A stretch of 64,000 nt of DNA from Pipra filicauda (taxonomy: Eukaryota; Chordata; Aves; Passeriformes; Pipridae), in contig NW_024104507.1 in assembly GCF_003945595.2 (NCBI RefSeq), positions 496,001 to 560,000 on the forward strand. The letters run 5' to 3'. Under the pieces are notes generated by a model. That model was not told the origin of the DNA. It saw only the letters and a program-made list of their open reading frames with translations, and did no database searches. Below are positions 54,630 through 64,000 of this stretch, in pieces; the stretch's first letter is position 1; each line of letters opens with the position of its first letter. Position numbers and translations under genes: made by a program.

Positions 54630-54700
54630 TTTTAATTTCTTCTAATTGTTATGAGGGCTTTGTTTTCATTGCTGTAATAATTACTGATGCTGTTTTAAAG
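54630..54700. promoter_or_regulatory. AT-rich motif block embedded in the CpG island
   Basis: About 70 bp of AT-rich sequence sits abruptly inside GC-rich DNA. It carries homeodomain-type cores (TTTTAATTTC, CTAATTG, GTAATAATTACTG). The sharp composition change and motif density suggest a constrained element. This is inference; conservation was not tested. Confidence 0.35.
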
Positions 54701-54706
54701 GGGAAT

Positions 54707-54721
54707 GGGGGGGGGGGGGGG
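54707..54721. repeat. Poly-G run (15 G)
   Basis: Uninterrupted run of 15 G directly after the AT-rich block in the CpG island. It is prone to length error in sequencing and to G-quadruplex formation. Confidence 0.9.
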
Positions 54722-54984
54722 CGGCCACATGAGCAGGCGACAGTGGCTTCCTGCCGGAGCCTCTCTGCCATCGCGCTCGCCGCTCTCCGCAGCCGCCCGC
54801 CTCCCGGAGCCCTGGCCAGCGGCACCAGGAGCAGCGCTGCCCTCTCCCATCCTTCCTGGGAGAGCGGAGCGACCGGGATCGGAGCGGCCCGGAGGAGCCG
54901 GTGGAGGTGTGGGAGGGACAGGGGGAGCAGAATCTGCGCAGCGGGGCTGGAGAAGGGGGTGTGTGGATGCGCTGCGGGCTGGAC

Positions 54985-55000
54985 TTTGCAAAGGTATCGG
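54985..55000 (+). other. Alternative splice donor candidate
   Basis: TTTGCAAAG|GTATCGG, with GT at 54,994-54,995, has a good exon side (AAG). It would define an alternative first exon in the downstream half of the CpG island, with an intron of about 1.84 kb to the acceptor at 56,835. Alternative 5' UTR exons are common in this family. Confidence 0.35.
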
Positions 55001-56726
55001 GGCGGCGGGGGTGGGGGGGAGGTTGGAGCGTTTGGCGACGGGGACTACGGTCGTGCCTGGTAGCGAAGGGAGGGTGGAAGGGATGCGGAGCTTCACCGCT
55101 CTCGGCTGGCATGTGCGCGCCTGTGTGCGCGCCCGTGTCCCTCCTGCCCTCCCCCGCCGGGAGGCAGAGGGCGACGGGGCGCCCACGACAGAAGGGACCC
55201 GGCACCAGCCGAGCCGGTTGCGGCAAAAAATTGCGGTAGTGCCGGCACTGCTGGCCGGGCTCGCCGCCCCGCCGCCAGCCCCGCGCAGCGCCCGCAGTGT
55301 GCCCGCTCGGCGCCGGCCGGGGCCCCGCGGCTGAAGAAGAAGAGGGGACTTGAGCGTGGGCGAGGCAGGGATGCGGGAGGACGGCGCCTGGGAGTGGGAG
55401 GGAGATGAAGCGATGGGGCCGCGGGGCCATCGGGCTGCCCCTGGGGGCGCGCTCCCCGCGGCCAGGGTCGGGAGCCTGCGGGCATGAGCAGCGGCTGCTC
55501 CGCTGCCCCTTCGTCCTGTACTCCCTCTTCCCCCCTGCTCCTGCTCCGCGGCCTCCTTGACCCCTTCAGTCATCCCTTCCTCTTATCCTTCCTTGCCTCC
55601 TCGGAGCTTTCCTTCTCCCTCTTGTCCTTCTGTCCTGCGTTGTTTCCTCATCCCTCCTCTGCCCTCCCTTCCAGGTCCCCTGGCACATCCTCCCCTTGTG
55701 TCTCCCTCCAGTCCGGTTCTCCTCCCTCCAGCTGGCTCCTGCTTTCTCCACTTTCATCCTGGCTCCCTCCTGCCAACGCAGTGGCTTCCCACAGCAGGAA
55801 ATGCAAGGGACAAGTTGGGAAATGGGGGTAATGGGAAGATGGGGGCAGTGCAACATATTGATTATTGACTGATTTGTTAAAAAAAAAAGCTACCTTCTAA
55901 CTCAGAGGAAATGCTGTGGCTCCAGTTCTGCATAAAAAATGGCAGCTCAGCTGGTCTGACTATATGTGAACGGTTCTTATCAATGCAAGAACAGGAGAAA
56001 ATTACATAATGATTTAGAAAAAAATAGTTCTCAGGTTTCAGTAGGGTCAGGCTGGTGAATTGTGACTTTGTTTTGCCCTGCAAGTCAGCATATTATTATT
56101 CCTGGGGATGGGGCTGTGTGCTTGTGCATGCTTCTCTGTGTCTGTGTGCTTCCATTGGTCACCCAGAGCTGATGTTCTTGTTTTGTGGATAGTTGTATTT
56201 CTGCAATCAGTTTACCACCTATTTATTTAAACTAGGCATAAGAAGTGACAGAAAGAATGTATGTGCATGTCTGTATATCACTTGAGTGGATGTCTTTATT
56301 ATCATACTGATAAATCTGTATGTGTTGAAGCTGTAGATACATACATTGAGTACTGACATTGCTTTCTGTGTCTGCACCTTTATCCTTTCTGTATTGTGCT
56401 ATCCCAACCCAGATGTTTGGGCATGCATAACATCAGCATTTGTGTTTAATATCCCTGAAATGCACAGCAGCATATGAGCAGTGCAGGTTTGAGGAGAGTA
56501 AATATGCATAAAATTGGAATCTCCTTTGGTTATTTTACTTTGTTAGTTATGCATGCTTGGCGTGTAGAAGAGAGAGAAATGTATTTGACAGACCTGAGAG
56601 TTATTTGTGTTTGTCTACAGAATTTACATTCTGTGTTTGAAATCATCCTAGCTCCCGTGTATTTGTTTGGTTGTTAAAATCTTTCATGTTATTTTAAATT
56701 CAGTGCTTGTAGTTTATCTATAATCC

Positions 56727-56885
56727 TTGGCAGGTACAGTAGCTCAGTGGTATACAATTTTTAACCCAAATGACGTTTTGGAACAATGTCAACTGAAAAA
56801 TGTTTTCTTTTTTTCTTTCCTTCTTTCTTCTTTAGATTCTTTATCTTTGTTCAGGAGCCTAAGGTTGCTTGCTGATCACAAGAAG
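56727..56885 (+). other. In-frame open extension upstream of the SLITRK4 start, mostly intronic
   Basis: The reading frame stays open for 53 codons upstream of the chosen start, beginning at an ATG at 56,727. Most of it (56,727-56,835) is the end of the intron, including a T/C-rich stretch that translates to phenylalanine- and serine-rich sequence. The last 50 nt belong to the 5' UTR part of the coding exon. It is best read as noncoding in the spliced mRNA. It would be translated only if transcription began inside the intron or the intron were retained. Confidence 0.6.
56786..56835 (+). other. SLITRK4: Splice acceptor of the SLITRK4 coding exon
   Basis: A long, almost uninterrupted T/C tract ends in CTTTAG, with AG at 56,834-56,835. 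The sequence GTCAACTGA just before the tract is a reasonable branch-point candidate. The exon would start at 56,836, giving 50 nt of 5' UTR before the ATG. SLITRK genes typically have noncoding 5' exon(s) and one coding exon, which agrees. No transcript evidence is available here. Confidence 0.85.
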
Positions 56886-59399
56886 ATGTTTCTGTGGCTC
56901 TTTCTGGTTCTGTCATCTCCAGTTTCTTCTACAACTGCAGATGCTGATATATCTGTGGAAATTTGCAATGTTTGCTCCTGTGTGTCAGTTGAGAATGTAC
57001 TCTATGTCAACTGTGAGAAGGTTGCAGTCTACAGACCAAATCAGCTTAAACCACCATGGTCTAATTTTTACCACCTCAACTTTCAAAACAACCTGCTAAT
57101 TGTTCTATATCCAAATTCCTTTCCTAATTTTACACATGCAGTGTCCTTGCAACTGGGTAATAATAAGTTGCAGAACATTGAGGGAGGGGCCTTTATGGGT
57201 CTTAGTTCATTAAAACAGTTGCACTTAAACAACAACGAATTAAAGATTCTCCGGGCTGACACTTTCCTTGGCATAGAGAACTTGGAGTATCTCCAAGCTG
57301 ACTACAATTTAATCAAGTTTATTGAACGGGGAGCCTTCAATAAGCTTCACAAGCTGAAAGTCCTGATACTTAATGACAATCTGATTTCATTCCTTCCCGA
57401 TAATATTTTTCGATTTGCTTCTCTAACCCATCTGGATATACGGGGGAATCGAATACAGAAACTTCCATACATTGGAGTTCTGGAGCACATCGGGCGAATT
57501 GTTGAATTGCAGCTGGAAGACAACCCCTGGAATTGTACTTGTGATTTGTTGCCTTTGAAGGCGTGGCTGGAGAACATGCCCTATAACATCTACATTGGAG
57601 AAGCGATCTGTGAGACACCCAGTGACTTGTATGGAAGGCTGCTGAAAGAAACCAATAAGCAGGAGCTGTGCTCCATGGGGACAGGGAGTGATTTTGACGT
57701 GCGCATCCTGCCTCCCTCGCAGCTGGAGCCCGGTTACAGCACACCAAACGGCCACACCACCCAAACATCGGTGCACAGATTAGTCACAAAGCCGCCAAAG
57801 ACTACAAATCCTTCGAAGATCTCGGGGATAGTAGCAGGCAAAGCGTTCTCTAATCGCAATCTCAGTCAAATCGTATCCTACCAGACCAGGGTGCCTCCTT
57901 TAACTCCTTGCCCGGTCCCTTGTGTTTGCAAAACTCATCCTTCAGATTTGGGATTAAGTGTAAATTGCCAAGAAAGAAATATAGAATCCATGGCTGAACT
58001 CGTACCAAAACCTTTAAATGCCAAGAAACTGCATGTGAACGGCAATTATATTAAGGATGTGGATACTACAGATTTCGCCGAGTTTGAGGGGCTGGATTTG
58101 CTACATTTAGGCAGCAATCGGATTTCAGTGATCAGAGGAGACGTTTTCCGCAACCTTACAAATTTACGGAGATTGTATCTCAACGGCAATCAGATAGAGC
58201 GCCTGAGCCCTGAAATGTTTGCTGGCCTCCACAACTTGCAGTATCTGTATTTGGAATACAATGTTATCAAAGAGATCCTAGCAGGCACCTTTGACTTAAT
58301 GCCCAATTTACAGTTGCTCTACCTGAACAACAATCTTCTCCGAAGCTTGCCAGCGTACATTTTTGCTGGTGCACCACTTGCTAGACTGAATCTGAGGAAC
58401 AATCACTTCATGTATTTGCCTGTAAGTGGTGTTCTTGATCAGCTAAAATCTCTTACACAAATAGATTTGGAAGGTAATCCATGGGACTGCACTTGTGATT
58501 TAGTTGCTTTAAAACTGTGGCTTGAAAAGCTAAATGAAGGTATTGTGGTGAAGGAGTTGAAATGTGAAACACCTGTACAGTTTGCTAACATAGAACTTAA
58601 GTCTCTGAAAAATGAGATCCTCTGTCCTAAACTTTTAAACAAGCCATCTGCTCTGTTCACTAGCCCTATGCCTGCTGTTACTTTTACAACACCACCGGGA
58701 CCGGTTCGGAGTCCTCCTGGTGGCCCAGTTCCATTATCCATCCTAATCTTAAGCATATTAGTTGTGCTGATTTTAACAGTGTTTGTTGCTTTTTGTCTTC
58801 TCGTTTTTGTGCTTCGGCGCAACAAAAAACCGACTGTAAAGCACGAAGGGATTGGAAATCAAGAGTGCAGTTCTATGCAGCTGCAGCTGAGAAAGCACGA
58901 CCACAAGTCAAACAAAAAAGATGGACTGGGTGCAGAGGCCTTCATTCCTCAAACCATTGAGCAGATGAGCAAAAGTCATACCTGCGGCTTAAAGGAGTCT
59001 GAAACGGGCTTCACGTTTGCTGACCCACCAGGGCAAAAAGTCATTCTGAGAAATATTAATGACAAGGAGAAAGATTTGTTGCATGTGGATACCAGAAAAA
59101 GACTTAGCACAATCGATGAACTGGATGAGTTATTTCCTGGGAGGGATTCCAATGTATTTATTCAAAATTTTCTGGAAAGTAAAAAAGAATACAACAGCAT
59201 AGGGGTCAGTGGCTTTGAAATACGTTACCCAGAGAAACTACAAGACAAAAAAACCAAGAAATCACTAATAGGTGGTAATCATAGTAAAATTGTAGTAGAA
59301 CAAAGAAAAAGTGAATATTTTGAACTAAAAGCTAAACTTCAAGGTTCACCTGACTACCTACAAGTCCTTGAAGAACAAACAGCTTTGAATAAAATATAG
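56886..59399 (+). CDS. SLITRK4: SLITRK4, SLIT and NTRK-like family member 4 (complete, single coding exon)
   Basis: Single-pass type I neuronal membrane protein. The family acts in synaptic adhesion, with presynaptic LAR-type receptor phosphatases as partners, and in neurite growth control. What is seen: an 837-residue frame, the length I recall for human SLITRK4, with near-identical sequence in many stretches. Residues 1 to about 18 form a hydrophobic signal peptide. A cysteine cluster (C27, C30, C32) opens the first LRR block, which closes with a C-terminal cap starting NPWNCTC at 213-219. After a linker, C342, C346 and C348 open the second block, capped by NPWDCTC at 531-537. A membrane helix spans about 617-643, followed by RRNKK and a 194-residue cytoplasmic tail. 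The tail ends in the family motif around Y811 (YFELKAKL) and Y824 ([10 protein letters not shown]). The start was chosen at MFLWLFL because it begins the signal peptide and lies 50 nt inside the exon; an in-frame ATG at 56,727 lies upstream of the splice acceptor. A at -3 supports initiation. No frameshift or stop. Confidence 0.98.
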   Translation: MFLWLFLVLSSPVSSTTADADISVEICNVCSCVSVENVLYVNCEKVAVYRPNQLKPPWSNFYHLNFQNNLLIVLYPNSFPNFTHAVSLQLGNNKLQNIEGGAFMGLSSLKQLHLNNNELKILRADTFLGIENLEYLQADYNLIKFIERGAFNKLHKLKVLILNDNLISFLPDNIFRFASLTHLDIRGNRIQKLPYIGVLEHIGRIVELQLEDNPWNCTCDLLPLKAWLENMPYNIYIGEAICETPSDLYGRLLKETNKQELCSMGTGSDFDVRILPPSQLEPGYSTPNGHTTQTSVHRLVTKPPKTTNPSKISGIVAGKAFSNRNLSQIVSYQTRVPPLTPCPVPCVCKTHPSDLGLSVNCQERNIESMAELVPKPLNAKKLHVNGNYIKDVDTTDFAEFEGLDLLHLGSNRISVIRGDVFRNLTNLRRLYLNGNQIERLSPEMFAGLHNLQYLYLEYNVIKEILAGTFDLMPNLQLLYLNNNLLRSLPAYIFAGAPLARLNLRNNHFMYLPVSGVLDQLKSLTQIDLEGNPWDCTCDLVALKLWLEKLNEGIVVKELKCETPVQFANIELKSLKNEILCPKLLNKPSALFTSPMPAVTFTTPPGPVRSPPGGPVPLSILILSILVVLILTVFVAFCLLVFVLRRNKKPTVKHEGIGNQECSSMQLQLRKHDHKSNKKDGLGAEAFIPQTIEQMSKSHTCGLKESETGFTFADPPGQKVILRNINDKEKDLLHVDTRKRLSTIDELDELFPGRDSNVFIQNFLESKKEYNSIGVSGFEIRYPEKLQDKKTKKSLIGGNHSKIVVEQRKSEYFELKAKLQGSPDYLQVLEEQTALNKI

Positions 59400-60400
59400 G
59401 TCATACAATCTTATTGCCTACAGAGGACATTTATTTAATGATGAAAGTGCCTTTTGTTGACTTTTAACTTCCAAATACTATATTATATTGGTAGGCATAG
59501 AGGCAGGTGTATCCAGGGGTGTCTGATTAACTGTAGCTGCGTATGATTTGTCGAGTAGAGGAGAATTTCCTTAATAGATTTTACTACATAAAGCTCATGC
59601 CCAGTGGAATCCTGTAAGGATACTGCAAACTCTATTGCCAAAGGGATGCTTTATACACGTTACACTGAATTTAACCTCAAGAGGCATATATGTTTTGTAT
59701 CTTAAATGCAAACCATCGTCTCCTTGTGATTTGTTAGAACAAACACAAGAAACCTGGTACTGATATTTGTACCTCAGCTGGGTCCTTCATCCTGCACGTG
59801 GATTTAAGTTGGTGGAACTGGAGTAATCCTTTGATTTGTGGTGTTGTAATGGCACTGTTTAAAGCTTATCTGGAAAGTAACAAGCATGCAAAGAGAGAAC
59901 ATTCAATAGTATGTGTAAATTGGTTACATTTATGGGCTGCATCTTGAAACCACTGGAATTATAATGTTAAATTGTGCAAATATTTGTTTAAAATATACCA
60001 TGCATTACATACCTATGGAATAAATTTGACCACTTGAAGCATACATGTCTATAGAGAAAATTAAAAAAAAAAAAAAAGAAAGAAAATAGTTTAACCTGAC
60101 TTCTGCAGTATTTGTGACATCTGAAGAAAATATTTGATGTTTATGCAGAATCTGTTCTAAGACTCATCTCCAATTAAAACTAGAATTCCTTCTCAGTTAT
60201 GTGAAACTCTTGCAACCCAACAGGTTGTCCAAAAATGTCAAAGTGCTTACTGTGTGAGCGTGGCAGAAATTATTTTTGTAATATAATTCATATTTATGAA
60301 ATACTTTGTATACTAAATAGGAAAGAATATGTACTCCTTAATATGTATTTAATATGCCTGACTTGTTTTCCTGATCACACTGCATTAATCATTCAGTATA

Positions 60401-60440
60401 AATAAAACCAGAACAATATACCAAACAGCAACCGGGGATG
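60401..60440 (+). terminator. Proximal polyadenylation signal candidate
   Basis: AATAAA at 60,401 with GGGGATGTAATGTAT about 30 bp downstream. It would give a short 3' UTR of about 1 kb. A weaker hexamer lies at 60,019. Confidence 0.35.
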
Positions 60441-60476
60441 TAATGTATAGCATTATCCAGAATTAAGTGATCAGAT

Positions 60477-60510
60477 ATAATGATAATAATAATAATAATA
60501 ATAAAAAAAA
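60477..60510. repeat. (AAT)n microsatellite
   Basis: About seven ATA/AAT units followed by a short A run, within the probable 3' UTR. Confidence 0.9.
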
Positions 60511-62084
60511 ATTGTTCTGTACTATTCTTGTGAGATTAGCATATTATCTTATTTCAGATTTGTTACCAATGGTGCGTTTTAAAATAGATTCATTAGTTTT
60601 TTTAGTATTGTGTCTCGGGCAATTATTTGCCACCAGTTTTCTTGATTTTCAGGTCTCTACAGCTTAACTTAAATAGTTTTCACTACAAGTATTTACAGAA
60701 ATTCATGCTAAGGGTAATATTTTAATTGGATATGCAGAAGTTTTCTGTTCTTGTTATCTCTCTGACTTCTGTTAGTCAGCAAAACCTGATCAGAACAGTG
60801 AACAATATGGCAAATCATGTCTATTTAAAACCACAGTGTAAAATGAATATAGTGGTCTCAGTTCAGAGTATTGTGTAGCTCATACCTAGAGAGTAAAAAC
60901 TTGCCTTTGAGAAAGCTGAATCTTAATAGCTAGGGAAAAAAAAAGTAGGAGAATGGAAAATCCCCACTGTATCTCACTGATAGATGGTACTTTGACATGA
61001 GAATGGAGATATATTGGTAAAGCATCCCAGAAAAAAATCTATGCAATGAGATTAACAAAAGTTCTTTGTCTTCATGAGCTTTGAATAAGACTCTCTTCCC
61101 TCCTTTGCTTCCAGAACATTTACCCCTCCCAACCTTTTATAATCAATAAGTCAGTTAAGATAGTAGGATATAAACGTGAATGTTTTTCATGAATTTGAAA
61201 CTAGAAAAATTAGAGCAAGACCCAATAATAATTCTGTGGAGAAGGCTGTGTCAGCTATTTCCAATATAAACCTCTAATTTCAGGGCTTTATTACAGTGAT
61301 TTGAAATTTTTGTTCTGGAATGATACTTGGCAACCAGTCTGCAGTATATTTTTAACAAAATATATAAAAAAAAAGAAAGCACTGCTTCTTTATTTAAGAG
61401 AAAGCAAACAAAACATTTCTCTACTTTTAGCCATGTGTTTATGCTCTTGTGGCTTAGAAAGAGGGTTGTTTTATTATTTTTCTCCATACTTCGAAGTATA
61501 TAGATGACTTCAGATAATAAAATTATAACAGATGAATTAATGGCTGAGTTTCTTTCAAAAAAACTGTGGCTATCTGTGCAGAATAATTAATGTAATTCAG
61601 AATGTCATAGGGATTTTCAGGACATGGATACTATATACATATGCATTTCTAGCATGAAAAGTTCCTGATTGACCAATGATACAATACATGGCCAAGGCTG
61701 TAAAACGAATATATGAGTTTGTTGTCCTTGTTGATTAAGGAGTGTTAATAATGCACTGACATGGTAGACTCTGGTGGCTCCATCAGCAGGCTAAGGATGA
61801 GGGGTCACTGTGCCTGCTCCACTCAGTGCTGTGTGGTTTTGAGGATGTGTCCAAGTTCACTGGGATTTGCCAAAGCAGGAGGCTTCTGACACACTCAGTG
61901 CATTGTCAGACTGTCATGTCCCTCTCCCTGCTTGAGAGAGACAGGTGTTAGAAATATTAAAAGTAGCAAATAAGCCAGTACTTTTAAGTGATGATAAAAC
62001 TGACGTGCTTATGACTCACGTTGCCCTGAGTTAAAAGAACAATTATAAATGACCATACCTTCCTCAGCTAAAAAATTGAGGGGA

Positions 62085-62170
62085 TTTGGTTTTGTTTTGA
62101 GGGGAGGGGTGTTGTTTTTTGGGTTTTTTTTCTCGTTTTTGGTTTTTGTTCTGTTCTTTTTGTTATGTTG
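62085..62170. repeat. T/G-rich low-complexity tract
   Basis: Irregular GTTTT/GGTTTTT units and a G run over about 85 bp in the 3' flank. It is the same kind of low-complexity sequence, in the opposite orientation, as the A/C-rich tracts at 3.5 and 5.5 kb. Confidence 0.75.
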
Positions 62171-62890
62171 TCTTCTATTTGCTGATCAAAAGAAGAAGAA
62201 GAACTGATCTGTTATGCTGTACCATTACAGTGGGGTCAGAGTTTCCTCACCACTGAGGTCCCAATCCAGTAAAAGCGTTTAAGCTCAACCTAAATCCTGT
62301 GCAGAGGTACTATTCATGAGCTAGTAATTACATACCTGCCCAAGAGTGGGGCTTAGATAGAGTTTTGTCATTGACTTCAAAACAAGCCAGCTCAGAACCA
62401 TTGTATATAACACACAGAGCCCAGAGACTCTTTTGGGGTTATGCAGTTGAGTGTAGGTTCACCAGCATCACTAAAGGTTGCACAATCCGGACCTTCCTGT
62501 AGAAATCGTTCCTAAGTGTTTGACAATATATGGTGCAATATGTAGGCATAATAGTGTGAGTGAAGAATGCAAAAGCTGGCAAAACACTATATTTCTGTGA
62601 AATTGTCACTTTGAATGGCAACCTTAATGTCAGTTTATTTTCTCCATGTTTTGAAGCGGTGTATGTGTCTGCACAGCAGTTTTAGTGTAATGTCCATTCA
62701 AATCTCCAGTCAGTCTTTCTGAGAAGGTGACTCTTCGGATGTGGCTTAACAGGTCTGTCTGTTCATTATCTTGGTTTGAGTGGCCATGCTTGTAAAATGG
62801 CTGTTAAGACCCATAGACATAAACTAAACCAGTGAAGGTGTTAACATAATCTGTCGTCTCCACTGTATTATAAGGAAGTTTCCGTTTTTA

Positions 62891-62925
62891 AATAAAATCA
62901 ATAAAGTGTAATTGTTTCCTTGAAA
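62891..62925 (+). terminator. Tandem polyadenylation signal, best candidate
   Basis: Two AATAAA hexamers at 62,891 and 62,900 are followed at once by GTGTAATTGTTTCCTTG, a GT-rich downstream element. Together they give the strongest cleavage-signal arrangement in the 3' flank. Use would give a 3' UTR of about 3.5 kb. Confidence 0.55.
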
Positions 62926-63315
62926 AAAAAAAGAAAAAAATTGTGCAATTTTCTCAAAAAAGCAAATACCACGGTGCAAGAACACAAGACCAGGTGATTT
63001 ATGTTTTGCATTTAGTGTTCAAGATTGATAATAATGCAGCAATCTAGTATAAAAATCTTTTTTAAATGCCTTTTTTTTTTTTTAAAGCCATAAGTTATAA
63101 AGGCATGGCCTTGTGAATAATGTTAACAAATGTTTCAGAATCAAGAAAAAACATCCAGAACTTGATGGTGGTATAATATCTATAATATCTTTTGCATGAT
63201 TTGTATGTTGATATTGTATGAAATGAGCACAGTGAGACTTTTTTTTTTTTTGGTTGCATCCAAAGAGTTAGGAAGGAAATATAACAAGAATGTATTTATA
63301 ATCACTCTATTTTGA

Positions 63316-63350
63316 AATAAAGTAAAGAAAACAAAATGTATTGGCTTTAC
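63316..63350 (+). terminator. Distal polyadenylation signal candidate
   Basis: AATAAA at 63,316 with a moderately GT-rich sequence downstream (GTATTGGCTTTACCCTG). Confidence 0.35.
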
Positions 63351-63503
63351 CCTGTTTTGATCATTGCTATTATAGTTTAAGATAGTTACTTATGACATCC
63401 AGCCCAATGTAAAACACAGAAAGCTATTGTTTATTAATTTTGTTTGCCTTCATCAACATCAAAATACTAGCCAGTGTTGACTTCAAAATTTGTATGAAAT
63501 ATT

Positions 63504-63530
63504 AATAAAATTGTTTGGTACTATTGTATT
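63504..63530 (+). terminator. Distal polyadenylation signal candidate
   Basis: AATAAA at 63,504 followed by TTGTTTGGTACTATTGTATT, a GT-rich downstream element. Use would extend the 3' UTR to about 4.1 kb. Confidence 0.45.
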
Positions 63531-64000
63531 TCTGAAACTAGACTTTGTTAAGTGCCTGTAATATTCTCTTTTGGACCATTTGTACGTGGAGGACAGAGAA
63601 TCTATAAAGCAGTTAAACAGTAATGTTTTCTAATCACTTCAGCAATTTGTTATCATATTTTATGAAAGTTTTTCCCATCTTCTGTTGTCCAACAAATCTT
63701 CCTTTCCTCTGTTATGCAAATAATCCTTCCAAAGTCAGTGAAACTTTTTTGCATTAATTACACAAGCAGAATTTAGTTCTAGTTGAATTCTGAGTTCTTT
63801 CAACACAGAAGTGCTTAAAGGATCACTTACATAATGCTGGGGTATTTGTTTTGATTCTGCTCCTTCCTTATTTATCATTTTCAATAATACAGTTTCTCAG
63901 AGGAAAGAAAAGTTAGTTTGTCCTTAGCAAAAACAAAAATGTCAAGCCATCTACTATTTCGTAGTATATATAGTTATATAACTGAACGTTGACAAGATGC
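63531..64000. other. Downstream flank
   Basis: AT-rich sequence after the last polyadenylation candidate. Nothing is recognisable. Confidence 0.6.

Larger units (their letters stand above)
53780..55520 (+). promoter_or_regulatory. SLITRK4: CpG island, probable SLITRK4 promoter and noncoding first exon region
   Basis: GC content rises sharply from the AT-rich surroundings to very high values, with dense CpG dinucleotides, and falls back again near 55.5 kb. It is the only such island in the window and sits 1.4-3 kb upstream of the coding exon in the same orientation, so it is the natural promoter. No clear TATA box was seen, as expected for CpG-island promoters. The transcription start cannot be fixed by eye. 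Long open frames on both strands here are a by-product of GC-rich sequence with few stop codons. Confidence 0.85.
54517..56785 (+). other. Probable SLITRK4 5' intron
   Basis: Sequence between the candidate donor and the acceptor. The first kilobase is CpG island. From 55,560 to 55,800 it is strongly C/T-rich. From 55,860 on it is ordinary AT-rich sequence with TG-rich stretches (56,110-56,155). No further coding exon is seen. Confidence 0.55.
59400..63530 (+). other. SLITRK4: SLITRK4 3' UTR and downstream flank
   Basis: AT-rich noncoding sequence directly after the stop codon, without competing genes. Several AATAAA hexamers (60,019; 60,401; 62,891; 62,900; 63,316; 63,504), some followed by GT-rich sequence, suggest that the 3' UTR reaches at least 62.9 kb. 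The SLITRK4 mRNA in mammals also has a long 3' UTR, by recollection. A single GTGCCTT heptamer (miR-124 seed match) lies at 59,447-59,453. The true end is not visible from sequence alone. Confidence 0.6.

Noticed and set aside
53900..54645. 227- and 206-codon plus-strand frames in the CpG island
   Set aside because: Low-complexity Ala/Gly/Pro/Arg sequence in the probable noncoding first exon; overlapping frames are equally open.
54695..55573. 292-codon open frame on the minus strand in the CpG island
   Set aside because: Proline/arginine/alanine-rich translation without domains; long frames in all directions are expected in GC-rich sequence with few stop codons.
57370..57776. Minus-strand frames opposite SLITRK4
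   Set aside because: Shadows of the real gene on the other strand.
1..64000. CRISPR arrays, operons or other prokaryote-type systems
   Set aside because: Composition, CR1 elements, the spliced gene structure and the vertebrate gene show this is animal nuclear DNA; no regularly spaced repeats were seen.

Overview
The window looks like bird nuclear DNA: AT-rich, almost gene-free, with several eroded CR1-type LINE copies of the kind typical of avian genomes and one clear protein-coding gene. I cannot name the species. The gene is SLITRK4, a neuronal leucine-rich-repeat membrane protein that is X-linked in human. From general knowledge the chicken counterpart lies on chromosome 4.

Layout. Positions 1 to about 53,500 are a gene desert. 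No credible coding exon or RNA gene was found there. It holds simple A/C-rich, TG/TA and GACACA tracts, a 35-bp tandem duplication, four short CR1 3'-end pieces (31.1, 33.4, 39.9 and 47.9 kb), a decayed CR1 reverse-transcriptase fragment on the minus strand (32.8-33.2 kb), and several AT-rich blocks dense in homeodomain-, POU- or nuclear-receptor-like motifs that could be long-range enhancers. About 53.7-55.5 kb is a strong CpG island, most likely the SLITRK4 promoter and noncoding first exon(s), with at least three plausible splice donors. It is followed by an intron of about 2 kb, a clean polypyrimidine-AG acceptor at 56,835, and a coding exon in which the whole 837-residue protein is read without interruption (56,886-59,399). 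From 59,400 to the window end lies an AT-rich 3' UTR and flank with several AATAAA signals.

How it fits together. A single developmental/neuronal gene with a CpG-island promoter, its complete coding sequence in one exon and a long 3' UTR, beside a large noncoding flank, is the usual arrangement for a tightly regulated brain gene. I saw no undescribed multi-gene system. The most interesting signals are candidate regulatory ones: an AT-rich homeobox-motif block inside the CpG island, a homopurine/homopyrimidine switch at its edge, a degenerate REST-like site, and motif-dense blocks in the desert. All of these need comparative alignment to confirm.
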